Counted from the first letter of the stretch, positions 17,737 through 26,816 are shown. The stretch is DNA of 64,000 nucleotides from Lachnospiraceae bacterium (GCA_902363835.1 CABJBM010000029.1:11125-75124), one strand, 5' to 3'. Translations and numbers: made by a program. Notes: generated from the letters alone by a model not told the origin.

Positions 17737-18789
17737 ATGGAAAAGAAAAACAGCCAGTTGACTTATAACGAGATATACAAACAGCCGGAATCCTTTGAAG
17801 CTGTCAACGAGACTTTGGAGGATATTTACAGGGTTTTGGATCAGGTATTTGCAGAGGAATACGATGAACTGATTTTTACCGGATGCGGCACCAGCTTTTA
17901 TCTGGCCCAGACTGCAGCCCATGCCTTTTCTACTTACAATGCAGTACCGGCTAAGGCCATGTGCTGTTCCGAGCTTTATTACTTTCCGGAGACTTTTGTA
18001 AAAAACAGAAAGGTCCTGGTTCTTCCCATCACCAGGAAAAGCTATACCACCGAGGTCCGCATGGCCATTGACAAGGTGAGAAGCTTTCCGGGAGTAAAAA
18101 CCCTTGCAATCACCTGTGATAAGGACAGCGCAGTTTATAATGATTATGTGATTCTGTCTCCGGAAACTGCTGAGGACAGCGTGATCATGACCCGTTCCTT
18201 TACCAGCATGGTTTATCTGGCTGTTATCATGGCAATGTATGCGGGAGGGAAGAAGAATGAAGTGGGTGCCATGGCGGACTATGGCAACAGCGCAAGAGAC
18301 GCCCTTAGGAAAATGGATGATCTGGCAAAGAAAATCGTCAGTGAAAATGAAAAGTTAAATCTGTTCATTACCCTGGGGCAGGGGATCTATTACGGAGTAG
18401 CCAATGAGTGCATGAACAAAATAAAGGAAATGGGGATCTCCAATTCAGAGGCGTATTACAGCCTGGAGTACCGCCATGGGCCAATGAGTCTGGTGGATGA
18501 GAATACGCTGGTCCTTTTCTTAAGCCATTTGGAAACAGCGAAAGAGGATGCAAAGCTTCTGGCCCAGATGAAAGGTTATGGTGCGGTGACGGCTGCAATC
18601 GGAAATACCGCTTCCGTGGATATGAAGGAGGCGGATTACTGTCTGGATCTTCCCTATGGATACAATGACATGCAGAATGCGGCGCTCATAGGAATTATAG
18701 GACAATTTATCGGTTATTATATTGCTGAGAAAAAGGGAATTGATGCGGATAATCCCAGGCATTTATCCCAGGCAATCGTTATTCCCTAA
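17737..18789 (+). CDS. SIS-domain sugar isomerase/deaminase (AgaS/FrlB-like)
   Basis: This 350-residue protein has two SIS sugar-phosphate-binding domains. The first begins near residue 44 (LIFTGCGTSFYLAQTAAHAF) and the second near residue 207 (LFITLGQGIYYGVANECMNK), followed by EAYYSLEYRHGPMSLV, the conserved catalytic stretch of the GlmS-isomerase, AgaS and FrlB group. Members isomerise aldose phosphates, deaminate amino-sugar phosphates or deglycate. As the last gene of the operon, it could produce the ketose used by the adjacent aldolase. The usual first-domain S-R-S-G-x-S/T motif reads ITRKSYTTE here, a noticeable deviation that may reflect a different ligand. Confidence 0.8.
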   Translation: MEKKNSQLTYNEIYKQPESFEAVNETLEDIYRVLDQVFAEEYDELIFTGCGTSFYLAQTAAHAFSTYNAVPAKAMCCSELYYFPETFVKNRKVLVLPITRKSYTTEVRMAIDKVRSFPGVKTLAITCDKDSAVYNDYVILSPETAEDSVIMTRSFTSMVYLAVIMAMYAGGKKNEVGAMADYGNSARDALRKMDDLAKKIVSENEKLNLFITLGQGIYYGVANECMNKIKEMGISNSEAYYSLEYRHGPMSLVDENTLVLFLSHLETAKEDAKLLAQMKGYGAVTAAIGNTASVDMKEADYCLDLPYGYNDMQNAALIGIIGQFIGYYIAEKKGIDADNPRHLSQAIVIP

Positions 18790-18799
18790 TTATGTTCTT

Positions 18800-18848
18800 A
18801 AAAGGGCAACCCGCTGCTGATTTTAATCAGACGGCGGGTTGCCCTTTT
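18800..18848. terminator. Bidirectional intrinsic terminator
   Basis: A perfect 15-bp inverted repeat (18800-18814 with 18834-18848) has AAAA on the left and TTTT on the right, giving a U-tract on both strands. It separates the rightward sulfatase operon from the leftward isomerase/ABC operon. Confidence 0.9.
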
Positions 18849-18856
18849 ATGGAAGT

Positions 18857-19696
18857 TTATTTTTCATTTATTAATTGCTCCAAAATATCTTTTGCCATGA
18901 GAATATCCTTTTTCTGCTCCTCACCGGATATTTCCCGTTCTATGGTAATATCTCCTGCATACCCTATTTCTTTCAGTTTTGCCACAAAGACAGGGTAATT
19001 GACCTTTCCCTTGCCAAGGGGCACCTCCTGACCCAGCATATGGCCGTCAGTGGGATAGTTTCCATCCTTTCCATGGATACCCATCACATATTCCCCGAAC
19101 ACTTCCAAGGCGTCCACCGGGTTTGCTTTGCCATACATGATTAAATTGGCAGGATCCAGGTTGATTCCCATATTGCCTTTTCCTGTTTCCTTTTCTATGT
19201 CCTGTATGGCCCTTTTTAATGTGACAGGAGTTTCCTGTCCTGTTTCAAAAAGGAAATTCTGCTGATTTTTTTTACACTGCTTTACCAGTGATTTTAGGCA
19301 GGCCAGGACGCCGGGGTAATTGGGATCATAGGGATTTTCAGGCATGTATCCCACATGGGTCGCCACATCCCGTACATGGATCATGGCAGCGAAATCGATC
19401 CCTTTTTCCAGCATCTTCATCCTGTCAAAACGGAAGGCCTCTGGCACAAGGCCAAGCGTTAGCTGGCCGTCGTAGAAATCCCACACTTTAGGGCCTTCCC
19501 AGCCGCACCAGAAGGCTGTAATATCCACTTTATGATTTTTTACTGCAGCATTTACCTTATCTGCTGTGCTCTTGTTCATCAATTCCTGATCCCAGCACAC
19601 CAGCTGGCAGCTTTCCATCCCCATGGAGCGCAGCTCTGCAAATTTTTCATCCACATCAATATCCCGGAAAAGTTCAACCATAACTCCAATTCTCAT
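18857..19696 (-). CDS. Sugar phosphate isomerase/epimerase (TIM barrel)
   Basis: A 279-residue protein of the xylose-isomerase-like TIM barrel (AP_endonuc_2) family, which includes IolE, IolI, hydroxypyruvate isomerase and tagatose epimerases. The barrel strands and metal-ligand segments are visible: FLFETGQETPVTL (glutamate), MGINLDPANLIMY (aspartate), VMGIHGKDGN (histidine) and DITIEREIS (glutamate). It is the last gene of a five-gene leftward operon with an ABC importer and a Gfo/Idh/MocA oxidoreductase, the common pairing for oxidation and isomerisation of inositols or rare sugars. The substrate is unassigned. Confidence 0.85.
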   Translation of the reverse strand: MRIGVMVELFRDIDVDEKFAELRSMGMESCQLVCWDQELMNKSTADKVNAAVKNHKVDITAFWCGWEGPKVWDFYDGQLTLGLVPEAFRFDRMKMLEKGIDFAAMIHVRDVATHVGYMPENPYDPNYPGVLACLKSLVKQCKKNQQNFLFETGQETPVTLKRAIQDIEKETGKGNMGINLDPANLIMYGKANPVDALEVFGEYVMGIHGKDGNYPTDGHMLGQEVPLGKGKVNYPVFVAKLKEIGYAGDITIEREISGEEQKKDILMAKDILEQLINEK

Positions 19697-19720
19697 GGGT
19701 AATACCTCTCTTTCTTTTTA

Positions 19721-20548
19721 TTAACCCTTAACAGCTCCGGCCGTAATGCCTCCCACAATGTGCTTCTGCATGAAAATAAAGAAGATCAGGCTTGGGGCCA
19801 TGGACATGACGATTCCCGGAAGGGCGTGTTCCCAGTCCGCCGTTTGCGCGGAAAACTGCATATAAAGGGCATTCTGAATGTTCATTGCCTTGGCATTTCC
19901 CCCGACGATCAGCTGGTTGGTGATAATATCATTCCATATGGCAAGGGTATCCAGAACCACCACAGTGGTCAGGATGGGCTTTAGGAGGGGGAGAACAATG
20001 GTGAAATAGGTTCTCACCTTTGAAGCCCCGTCAATGCAGGCGCATTCCTCCAGCTCAATAGGAACATTTTTTACAAAACCATGGATCATATAGACCGCTA
20101 AGGGCATGCACAGCCCGGTGTTCACCAATATGTATCCTATTCTGCGCCCTGTCAGGCCAAGACTGGCCACCAGCCTGGTGAGGGTGATCATGTAGGACTG
20201 GAAGGGCACCATCATTGGCATGATAATGAGTATAAAGCACACTGCGGACAGCCGTCCCTTTGTTCTTGCCAGCTTATAGGCTGCCATGGGTGCCATCAGT
20301 GCGATCATTAACACCGTACATGCTGTATACAGCAGGGTATTGGTGATGAGCAGCGGAAAGCGGAATTTTGTCCATGTCTCAATGTACATGGCTAAACTCC
20401 AGCTCTCAGGCAGGGCCAGGAACCTTTGAAGCATGTCGTTGTAAGGCTTAAAAGAATTTATGAATATGAGAAGCAGGGGCATCAGCCAGAACACGGAACA
20501 GATGAATACAATAACGGAAAGTACGCTGATTTTTTTAAAATTTTTCAT
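19721..20548 (-). CDS. Sugar ABC transporter permease (MalG type)
   Basis: A 275-residue membrane subunit with six hydrophobic segments, the coupling loop ELEECACIDGASKVRTYFTI and a C-terminal HIVGGITAGAVKG. Its start codon overlaps the stop of the preceding permease gene by one base (TAATG), so the two are translationally coupled. It lies 24 bases upstream of the TIM-barrel gene in the same transcript. Confidence 0.9.
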   Translation of the reverse strand: MKNFKKISVLSVIVFICSVFWLMPLLLIFINSFKPYNDMLQRFLALPESWSLAMYIETWTKFRFPLLITNTLLYTACTVLMIALMAPMAAYKLARTKGRLSAVCFILIIMPMMVPFQSYMITLTRLVASLGLTGRRIGYILVNTGLCMPLAVYMIHGFVKNVPIELEECACIDGASKVRTYFTIVLPLLKPILTTVVVLDTLAIWNDIITNQLIVGGNAKAMNIQNALYMQFSAQTADWEHALPGIVMSMAPSLIFFIFMQKHIVGGITAGAVKG

Positions 20549-21432
20549 TACGCCTCTATCTCCTTACCCTTAGTTACCTTAAGCTGTATTGCAGTGATAA
20601 TGAGCACGAACACCACAAATACCAGGGACTTTGCGGTAGCCATTCCGTACCGGTTGTTCATAAATGCTTCCTTATAAATATTGTACGCAACGGAAATGGT
20701 GGAATTGGCCGGGCCGCCCTTTGTAAATACCATGATAACATCAAACAGCTTAAATGAAAATGTCAGGGAGGTAAGCATACAGATGGAAACAGCAGGCATG
20801 ATCAGGGGAATGGTTATCCTTCTCAGCACCTGGAATTTGCTGGCTCCGTCAATTTTTGCGGCCTCAATCAGCTCCCTTGGCACAGAAATGATTCCTGCAA
20901 TATAGTTTACCATGTAGAATCCCAGATTCTGCCACACGGTCATGATCACCACCACAAAGAATGACAGCTTTGCCGAACCCAGCCAGCTCCAGTGGAACAC
21001 CTCCCAGCTGGTTATCTGATACAGGGCTTCAAATCCTGGTCCAAGGATGAATTTCCAGATCAGACTGATGGCTGTCAGGCTTATGATGTATGGTATGTAA
21101 TAAAATGCCCGCCCCACGCTTGCGCTTTTCTTTTCTTCTGACATGACAAGGGCCACCGTCAGGGACATGATGTTCACCACAATCACATAAAATACTGCGA
21201 ACCTTAGGGTAAATGCGGCGCTTTTCCAAAACAGTGCATCATTTGAGAATATATTAACGAAGTTCTGAAGGCCCACAAACTTCATGTCCTTGCTGATTCC
21301 ATTCCAATCAAAAACAGAGTAGTACAGGTTCATCAGAAACGGTATGTCTGTGGAAAAAAGCACAAACCCTACCGCCGGAAATACAAACAATGCGAATATC
21401 AATAGATCTTTTGCTTTCCCTTTGTCTTTCAC
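20548..21432 (-). CDS. Sugar ABC transporter permease (MalF type)
   Basis: A 294-residue permease with six hydrophobic segments and the EAA loop RELIEAAKIDGASKFQVLRR. I place the start at the GTG at 21432, seven bases after GGGAGG on the minus strand; GTG at 21438 and TTG at 21447 are in frame but too close to, or before, that site. It follows the binding-protein gene by 48 bases. Confidence 0.85.
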   Translation of the reverse strand: MKDKGKAKDLLIFALFVFPAVGFVLFSTDIPFLMNLYYSVFDWNGISKDMKFVGLQNFVNIFSNDALFWKSAAFTLRFAVFYVIVVNIMSLTVALVMSEEKKSASVGRAFYYIPYIISLTAISLIWKFILGPGFEALYQITSWEVFHWSWLGSAKLSFFVVVIMTVWQNLGFYMVNYIAGIISVPRELIEAAKIDGASKFQVLRRITIPLIMPAVSICMLTSLTFSFKLFDVIMVFTKGGPANSTISVAYNIYKEAFMNNRYGMATAKSLVFVVFVLIITAIQLKVTKGKEIEA

Positions 21433-21480
21433 TTTCACGCCTCCCAATTTCCATTTCCATCAGGCTTTTTAAACCGGAGA

Positions 21481-22743
21481 TTAGTTTTTCTGGGCCTGCC
21501 AGCCTTTCTGGAATTCTTCTGTTACCTGCTGCGCGGTCATGTCACCGATCATGTATGCCTGCATGGCAGGGCCTACAATATCAGAATATCCGTTAGGTGC
21601 GATGGTGTGGATCCAGCCGTTTGTCTTACCTTTTTCCACGTATGCTGCCGCATCGTTGGCAAGAGCCCCTTTTACTTCCATGGTTGTCTTTGCTCCAGGA
21701 ACGCCTCCCACGCCGTCACACATCCATTTCTGGCCTTCTTCTGATGTGAGGATGTATTCTAAATATTCCTTTGCCAGATCCAGGTGCTTGGAATCCTTAT
21801 TTACAATATAGGTCCAGTTACAGGAGGAGAGAAGGGTGGCGTCTTCCGGGTTATCACTTACCGGACAGGGAAGAAATGCCAGGCGGGCATCAGGGTTAAA
21901 GGAATCCAGGGTGGACTGGCACCAGTCGCCCATTTGGATGATGGCTGCCTGCCCGTTTGCCAGCATATTTTCACTGGTTTCCCAATCGATTTCAAGCGGC
22001 TTGTCAGGACCGTATTTTACAGCCAGATCCAGGAGGCGGAAGAGGTTCTGGAAATTCTTCATATCAGCGAATTTTAAATCTCCGCTGTTTAATTTATCTA
22101 CAACTCCCTTGGCATCCAGGGATTTATCCATCATGAAATAGGTGGAGAGGTGATGGAGGACCCAGGTCTCTTTTGCGGCCAGGGCAAATGGCGTGATCCC
22201 GGCTGCAGACAGCTTTTCGCAAGCTGCTTCAAGCTCATCCATGGTGGCCGGCAGCTCTGTGATCCCGGCTTTTTCAAACAGATCCTTATTATAGATCAGG
22301 GCCATATTTTCATAGGTCCAGGGCAGGGACATGATGTTTCCGTCTGCATCCCTTCCGGTTTCCAAGGCAGCTTCCTTGAATTTGCCCAATACTTCTTTGT
22401 CCTCTGACCAGTTATAGGCATATTCGTAATACTTCTGAGCTGCTGTTCCGGATTCCACATCAAATACATCCGGGATATCCCCTGAATTCACACGGGACTG
22501 AAGCAGGGTGCTGCTGTCATTTGCGGCATGCTGTACTTCAATTTTCACACCGGGGTGGGCTTCTTCAAACTTTTTTGCCATTTCTGCATACTCTTCCAGG
22601 CCGTATGCATGGGCATCGAATACCTTTAGGGTAATTTCCTCCGCCGTTTTTGCCTGATCCTTGGAAACGCTCCCGCTGCATGCCGTAAGGCTGGGGATTG
22701 CAAGTGCCGTTGTCATCAGGATTGCCAATGCTTTCTTCATCAT
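21481..22743 (-). CDS. Sugar ABC transporter substrate-binding lipoprotein
   Basis: A 420-residue family 1 binding protein. The signal peptide ends in LTAC with the lipid-modified cysteine near residue 22. The mature part contains LKVFDAHAYGLEEYAEMAKK, MALIYNKDLFEKAGITELP and a C-terminal region rich in aromatic residues, typical of carbohydrate binding. A good AGGAGG site precedes the ATG. It is the ligand-recognition subunit of the importer with the two permeases that follow; no ATPase is encoded here, so a shared one is assumed. Confidence 0.9.
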   Translation of the reverse strand: MMKKALAILMTTALAIPSLTACSGSVSKDQAKTAEEITLKVFDAHAYGLEEYAEMAKKFEEAHPGVKIEVQHAANDSSTLLQSRVNSGDIPDVFDVESGTAAQKYYEYAYNWSEDKEVLGKFKEAALETGRDADGNIMSLPWTYENMALIYNKDLFEKAGITELPATMDELEAACEKLSAAGITPFALAAKETWVLHHLSTYFMMDKSLDAKGVVDKLNSGDLKFADMKNFQNLFRLLDLAVKYGPDKPLEIDWETSENMLANGQAAIIQMGDWCQSTLDSFNPDARLAFLPCPVSDNPEDATLLSSCNWTYIVNKDSKHLDLAKEYLEYILTSEEGQKWMCDGVGGVPGAKTTMEVKGALANDAAAYVEKGKTNGWIHTIAPNGYSDIVGPAMQAYMIGDMTAQQVTEEFQKGWQAQKN

Positions 22744-22777
22744 AATTTTTCCTCCTAAAATATGAAAATTTTTATTA

Positions 22778-23803
22778 TTACCTTTTATTTACATATTCCT
22801 TTGCCTGTTTCCACTCCCTGATGGCCTGACGTACCGACCGGATGCCTTCTTCAAGAGGGGCAACTTTAACAGGCGTTCCTTTCTGGAGACACTGGATAAA
22901 ATATTTTATTTCCGTAAAATAGGGACCCAGATTGGAAATGTTGATTCCGGCTGAATCGTCCGTTACATCGTATTCCCTGTGAAGTTCAGGATGCTGGATC
23001 CTGCCGTCATTTTTATAGACGGTGAGAGGCGTTTTCTCCCTTCCTTTAAACACCACGCTGGCTTCCTCAAAGCATGCGTGGAAGCTGGCCTCAAAAGGAA
23101 GTGCTGAGCTTACATCCCATATGCCTTCCGTCATGGCAAAAACCTTGCCGAATTCATAGACAGTGAAAATCTGATTGATCATGCCGCTGGAAAATGCCGT
23201 GGCCCTTACATCAAAGGAATCCGGTTCTCCCAGCATATACCGGAGAAAATCCAGGTCATGAACATGGAGGTCCAGCACAACGGAACCACTTTTTCCTTCT
23301 TCATGAAACCAGTCTTCATATCCCCAGGCAGCGTCTCCGCTGATTCTCTGCATTGTGATGGATTTTAACTGCCCGAATCTTCCCGTGTCATAACATTCTT
23401 TTAAATACCGGTATTCATCAAAGGATCTCACCACCTGCCCTACCATTACCTGAACCTTGTTTCTTCTTTGGGATTCCAGAAGCTTTTCCGCCTCTTCTTC
23501 TGTCAGGCAGACAGGTTTTTCCACAAATACATGGATTCCTTTTTCCATAGCCGCCAGCGCGTGCTCCGTGTGGAGATAGCTGGGAAGGCAGATATGTACG
23601 CTGTCCAGGGTTTCGGCCTCCAAAAGCTCCATGCCTGTATGATACAGCCTTGCATTTGGCCATTGAATTGCTGCCTTTTCCAGAAATTCCGGCCTGCAGT
23701 CTGCCAGGGCTGTCACTTCCACATCCATTTTTGTTGACAGCGCTTTCAGCGAAAGGTTATGAGTCGTGCCCATTCCTCCGCATCCGATCAATCCCACATT
23801 CAT
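22778..23803 (-). CDS. Gfo/Idh/MocA-family NAD(P)-dependent oxidoreductase
   Basis: A 341-residue dehydrogenase. The N-terminal Rossmann fold begins with GLIGCGGMGTTHNLSLKAL, and the family signature VEKPVCLTEEEAEKLL carries the catalytic lysine near residue 96. The C-terminal domain has the usual sheet segment with DLHVHDLDFLRYMLG (HD(x)3D-like catalytic region). It is the first gene of the leftward operon behind a sigma-A promoter. Enzymes of this family oxidise or reduce sugars, inositols and their phosphates; together with the terminal epimerase it should convert the imported compound into a common intermediate. Confidence 0.88.
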   Translation of the reverse strand: MNVGLIGCGGMGTTHNLSLKALSTKMDVEVTALADCRPEFLEKAAIQWPNARLYHTGMELLEAETLDSVHICLPSYLHTEHALAAMEKGIHVFVEKPVCLTEEEAEKLLESQRRNKVQVMVGQVVRSFDEYRYLKECYDTGRFGQLKSITMQRISGDAAWGYEDWFHEEGKSGSVVLDLHVHDLDFLRYMLGEPDSFDVRATAFSSGMINQIFTVYEFGKVFAMTEGIWDVSSALPFEASFHACFEEASVVFKGREKTPLTVYKNDGRIQHPELHREYDVTDDSAGINISNLGPYFTEIKYFIQCLQKGTPVKVAPLEEGIRSVRQAIREWKQAKEYVNKR

Positions 23804-23930
23804 ATCATCATCCTCTTTTCTTAGTTTGTACAGTGACCTTACTAATAGAATTTAAAATTAAAAGCCTTTGGGATTAAAATGTAAAAATCCGGCTTTTGTT
23901 TGGTGCAGATTTTCTTTATTTATTGGATTT

Positions 23931-23959
23931 ACAATAGCATTAAGTGACATATATGTCAA
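23931..23959 (-). promoter_or_regulatory. Promoter of the leftward sugar operon with a palindromic operator
   Basis: On the minus strand TTGACA (plus positions 23954-23959) and TATTGT (23931-23936) are spaced by 17 bases. The perfect 14-bp palindrome TGACATATATGTCA occupies 23945-23958 and overlaps the -35 box. This is the most likely binding site of the divergently encoded ROK regulator. Confidence 0.65.
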
Positions 23960-24435
23960 TATATTTTTGCTGTTTATATAATTTTAATGTAATTTATGTT
24001 TATAATATCTAAAATAAGTTCTATATTTTATGCATTATTAATATATATTATTTATTAATCATATTAAATTACAATTTATTTTCACTAATATCCAATGAGT
24101 TTTTGAGATTATCTCATTGAGGGCAAGGATTTTACAGGATATATTTTTGAATTTTCAATTAATATAGCTTTTTATTGTATTTTAACAGGGATTATTGCAA
24201 CTTGTTTTGTTTTGTGATAACATTACTTAATAATATCGATTTACTAAATGATCTACGGGGAGGTGGGATTGAAAAACTTCGGCTGCATTGGCTCATGAGA
24301 AGTGCATGGGTGAAGAATCTGCCTAAGGTGCTGCTTTCCAAAGCTTAATGCGCCCCTGTTTCAGGCAGGATGGGGAATATGAGAAGCAGTTGAATCAATA
24401 TTTTATCATAACAAGCAAAGGACAGGCAGGATATT
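23960..24435. other. AT-rich divergent intergenic region
   Basis: About 475 bases between the leftward promoter and the ROK gene are strongly AT-rich, especially 23960-24200. There is an inverted repeat CAATGAG/CTCATTG around 24092-24120. A weak rightward promoter candidate is TTGCAA (24195-24200), 17 bases, TAACAT (24218-24223). A 9-codon reading frame beginning TTG at 24269 follows GGGGAGG with good spacing, and could be a leader peptide or chance. No larger gene is supported. Confidence 0.5.
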
Positions 24436-25632
24436 ATGAAACTTGTAAACCAACAGTTAATTAAAAATACGAATCTGAAGCAATTATACAACGCCATATA
24501 CCGGGAACCCGGGATTTCAAGAGCACAGCTTTCCAAGGATTCCCGCTTAAGCAAAACCGCAGTTTCCTCTCTGGTTGATGAATTGATTGCGCGAAAATTT
24601 GTATATGACTCCGGTGCCAGCGGGAGCACCAATGTGGGACGTAAACCCAACAGTCTGCTCCTTCGGGCAGAACAGTACTGCGTGGCTGTTTTCTTTCTGG
24701 AAGAGAAGAGACTAAATGCTGCTCTGGTGGATATTACCGGATCTGCATCCTTTTATGAACAAATGGATGTGCCCTCTCCTGACAGTTATATTCCTTTGTG
24801 CCAGGAATACATCCATCAGACAATACTGCAGCAGATCAGTAAGGAGCAGTTTCTGGGGATCTGTGTGGTGGTTCCTGCCATGATCGATCCTGACAGGCGG
24901 GAAATATTTGCCACAACTTTAAACCTTCCGGAAAAAGACTTTGTGGGTCAGATTCAGCGGGCGTTTTCCGATTTCCCGGTAGCACTTTTAAATGATACGG
25001 CCTGTTTTGCCTATGCGGAAAAGGTTTATACCCAGATCACGGAAAAGGATTTCGCTTTTATCAATTTCGGGAAAGGGATTGGCGCTACCCTTTTTATCCG
25101 CAATGAGATGCTGGGCCGTGCCAGTGCTTCCTACACCCAGTTCGGTCATTATTCCATTGACCCAAAAGGAGAGCTTTGCTCCTGCGGGAACCGGGGCTGC
25201 CTGGAGCTGATGATCGGGGAAGCTTCCTTAAAAGACCGTATTTCCAAAGCAGGAGGCAGTCCTGCGTTCAGAAAGTCATCGGCTGTTACTTATGGGAATC
25301 TTGGGAATGCCAGCGTATATGGGGACATGGTTTCCTGCAAGGTGGTGCGGGATATTGCAGATGAATTCTCCATAGCTTTGTGCAATTTAATCTGCATGGT
25401 CCACCCAAAGCTGGTCATTATCGGAGGCAAGGGAAAAGACCTGGGGCCCTTATTTCTCCAGGAGATCCAGGAATGCCTGCGCACCATGGGCTTTCGCCGC
25501 ATGGTGGACTCTGTCAGCGTCCGGTACAGCCTGCTGGATTCCAGTGCCCTGTATAACGGCGCCATGAAATATTTTTTTGATATCCATTATAATTTTACTC
25601 AGGATATGGCCGGAAGCTTTTTTATCGGCTGA
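24436..25632 (+). CDS. ROK-family transcriptional regulator
   Basis: A 398-residue XylR/NagC-like regulator. An N-terminal winged helix (GISRAQLSKDSRLSKTAVSS, residues 28-47) is followed by a sugar-kinase-like ROK domain with the glycine-rich segment INFGKGIGATLFI and the zinc motif CSCGNRGCLE (CxCGxxGCxE, near residue 252). It lies divergent from the ABC/oxidoreductase operon, whose promoter contains a perfect palindrome, and upstream of another oxidoreductase gene by 48 bases. It probably represses one or both of these units in the absence of the sugar. Confidence 0.88.
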   Translation: MKLVNQQLIKNTNLKQLYNAIYREPGISRAQLSKDSRLSKTAVSSLVDELIARKFVYDSGASGSTNVGRKPNSLLLRAEQYCVAVFFLEEKRLNAALVDITGSASFYEQMDVPSPDSYIPLCQEYIHQTILQQISKEQFLGICVVVPAMIDPDRREIFATTLNLPEKDFVGQIQRAFSDFPVALLNDTACFAYAEKVYTQITEKDFAFINFGKGIGATLFIRNEMLGRASASYTQFGHYSIDPKGELCSCGNRGCLELMIGEASLKDRISKAGGSPAFRKSSAVTYGNLGNASVYGDMVSCKVVRDIADEFSIALCNLICMVHPKLVIIGGKGKDLGPLFLQEIQECLRTMGFRRMVDSVSVRYSLLDSSALYNGAMKYFFDIHYNFTQDMAGSFFIG

Positions 25633-25680
25633 ATGTGGTTTTCCGGCTATGTTGTTTTCTTATAAAACGGAGGTATGCCA

Positions 25681-26739
25681 ATGGAAAAGTTAAGAGCCGC
25701 AATTATGGGCTGCGGAAGGATCTCTGCCTGTTATGAAGATGCCTTTCGCAAGCTTTCGGATTACGTGGAATTAGTCTGCGCCATTGATATTGATGAAGAC
25801 AAGGCAAAAGCTTTTGGAGAAAAGTTTAACTGCCATTATTCCGCGGATCTGGAAACTGCACTGCAATACCGTATTGATGTAATACATCTTTGCCTTCCTC
25901 ACTATTTGCATCCAATCATGGCCATAAAAGCCATGGAAGCAGGGGTGCATGTGCTGACGGAAAAGCCTGTTGCCATTTCCCTTCAGGAGGCTGACCGGAT
26001 GATGGAGGTGCAGAAGCTGACCGGGAAAAAACTGGGGGTTATTTTCCAGACCAGATATACAAAAAGTGTGGAAAAGTTAAAACAGCTTATTGGTGAGGGT
26101 TATTTTGGAAAGATCTTATCTGCCAGGTCTTATCTTACATGGGACCGTCCCGGCTCTTACTATGAGGGAAGCGGCTGGAAAGGAACCTGGGATAAGGAGG
26201 GGGGCGGCGTCCTGATTGACCAGGCCATTCACAGCATGGACCGGGTCCGGTACATGCTGGGCAGTGACATTGAATGGATCGAGGGAAGCGTACATAACCA
26301 CTGTCACGAAATGGTGGATGTGGAGGATACCGGGGAGGCAGCCATCCGCTTTAAAAACGGTTGTATATATAGTCTTTATGCCTGCAATTCCTATGCTTTT
26401 GATGCGCCGATCACCATAGAATTCCAGGGAGAAAAGGGGCGCTGCGGTTTGATACAGGATATGGGATTTTACGAAGCAGATGGATGCTATACGGAAATCC
26501 GGAATACTTATGAGACCACAAATGTCGGACCGGATTATTGGGGAAGCAGCCACCACCTTCAGATAAGGGATTTTTACGAATCCATTTTACATGACAAGCC
26601 CGTGGCCATAGACGGCCTGGAGGGCAGGAAAACTCTGGAGATGGTTAAGGGAATCTATTTATCCTCTTTGGAAAAACGGCGCATTTATCTGCCCTTTGAG
26701 GATGTGAATTATAAGGATTTGAATACCCCGGCGGTATGA
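25681..26739 (+). CDS. Gfo/Idh/MocA-family oxidoreductase
   Basis: A 352-residue NAD(P)-dependent dehydrogenase with the nucleotide-binding start AAIMGCGRISACYEDAF and the EKPVAISLQEADRMM signature (catalytic lysine near residue 94). The C-terminal domain contains GGGVLIDQAIHSMDRVRYMLG. ATG 25681 is chosen because it lies seven bases after GGAGG; ATG 25675 would be one base away. It is the second gene after the ROK regulator and differs from the oxidoreductase at 22778, so the locus contains two distinct dehydrogenases, perhaps acting at successive steps. Confidence 0.88.
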   Translation: MEKLRAAIMGCGRISACYEDAFRKLSDYVELVCAIDIDEDKAKAFGEKFNCHYSADLETALQYRIDVIHLCLPHYLHPIMAIKAMEAGVHVLTEKPVAISLQEADRMMEVQKLTGKKLGVIFQTRYTKSVEKLKQLIGEGYFGKILSARSYLTWDRPGSYYEGSGWKGTWDKEGGGVLIDQAIHSMDRVRYMLGSDIEWIEGSVHNHCHEMVDVEDTGEAAIRFKNGCIYSLYACNSYAFDAPITIEFQGEKGRCGLIQDMGFYEADGCYTEIRNTYETTNVGPDYWGSSHHLQIRDFYESILHDKPVAIDGLEGRKTLEMVKGIYLSSLEKRRIYLPFEDVNYKDLNTPAV

Positions 26740-26816
26740 GGGGCTTTAACGGGAAACAGGATTTTCTTCAAAAGCTTTTTGAAATGATACAGTTTTTGAT
26801 GAGGAATATGAGAATT

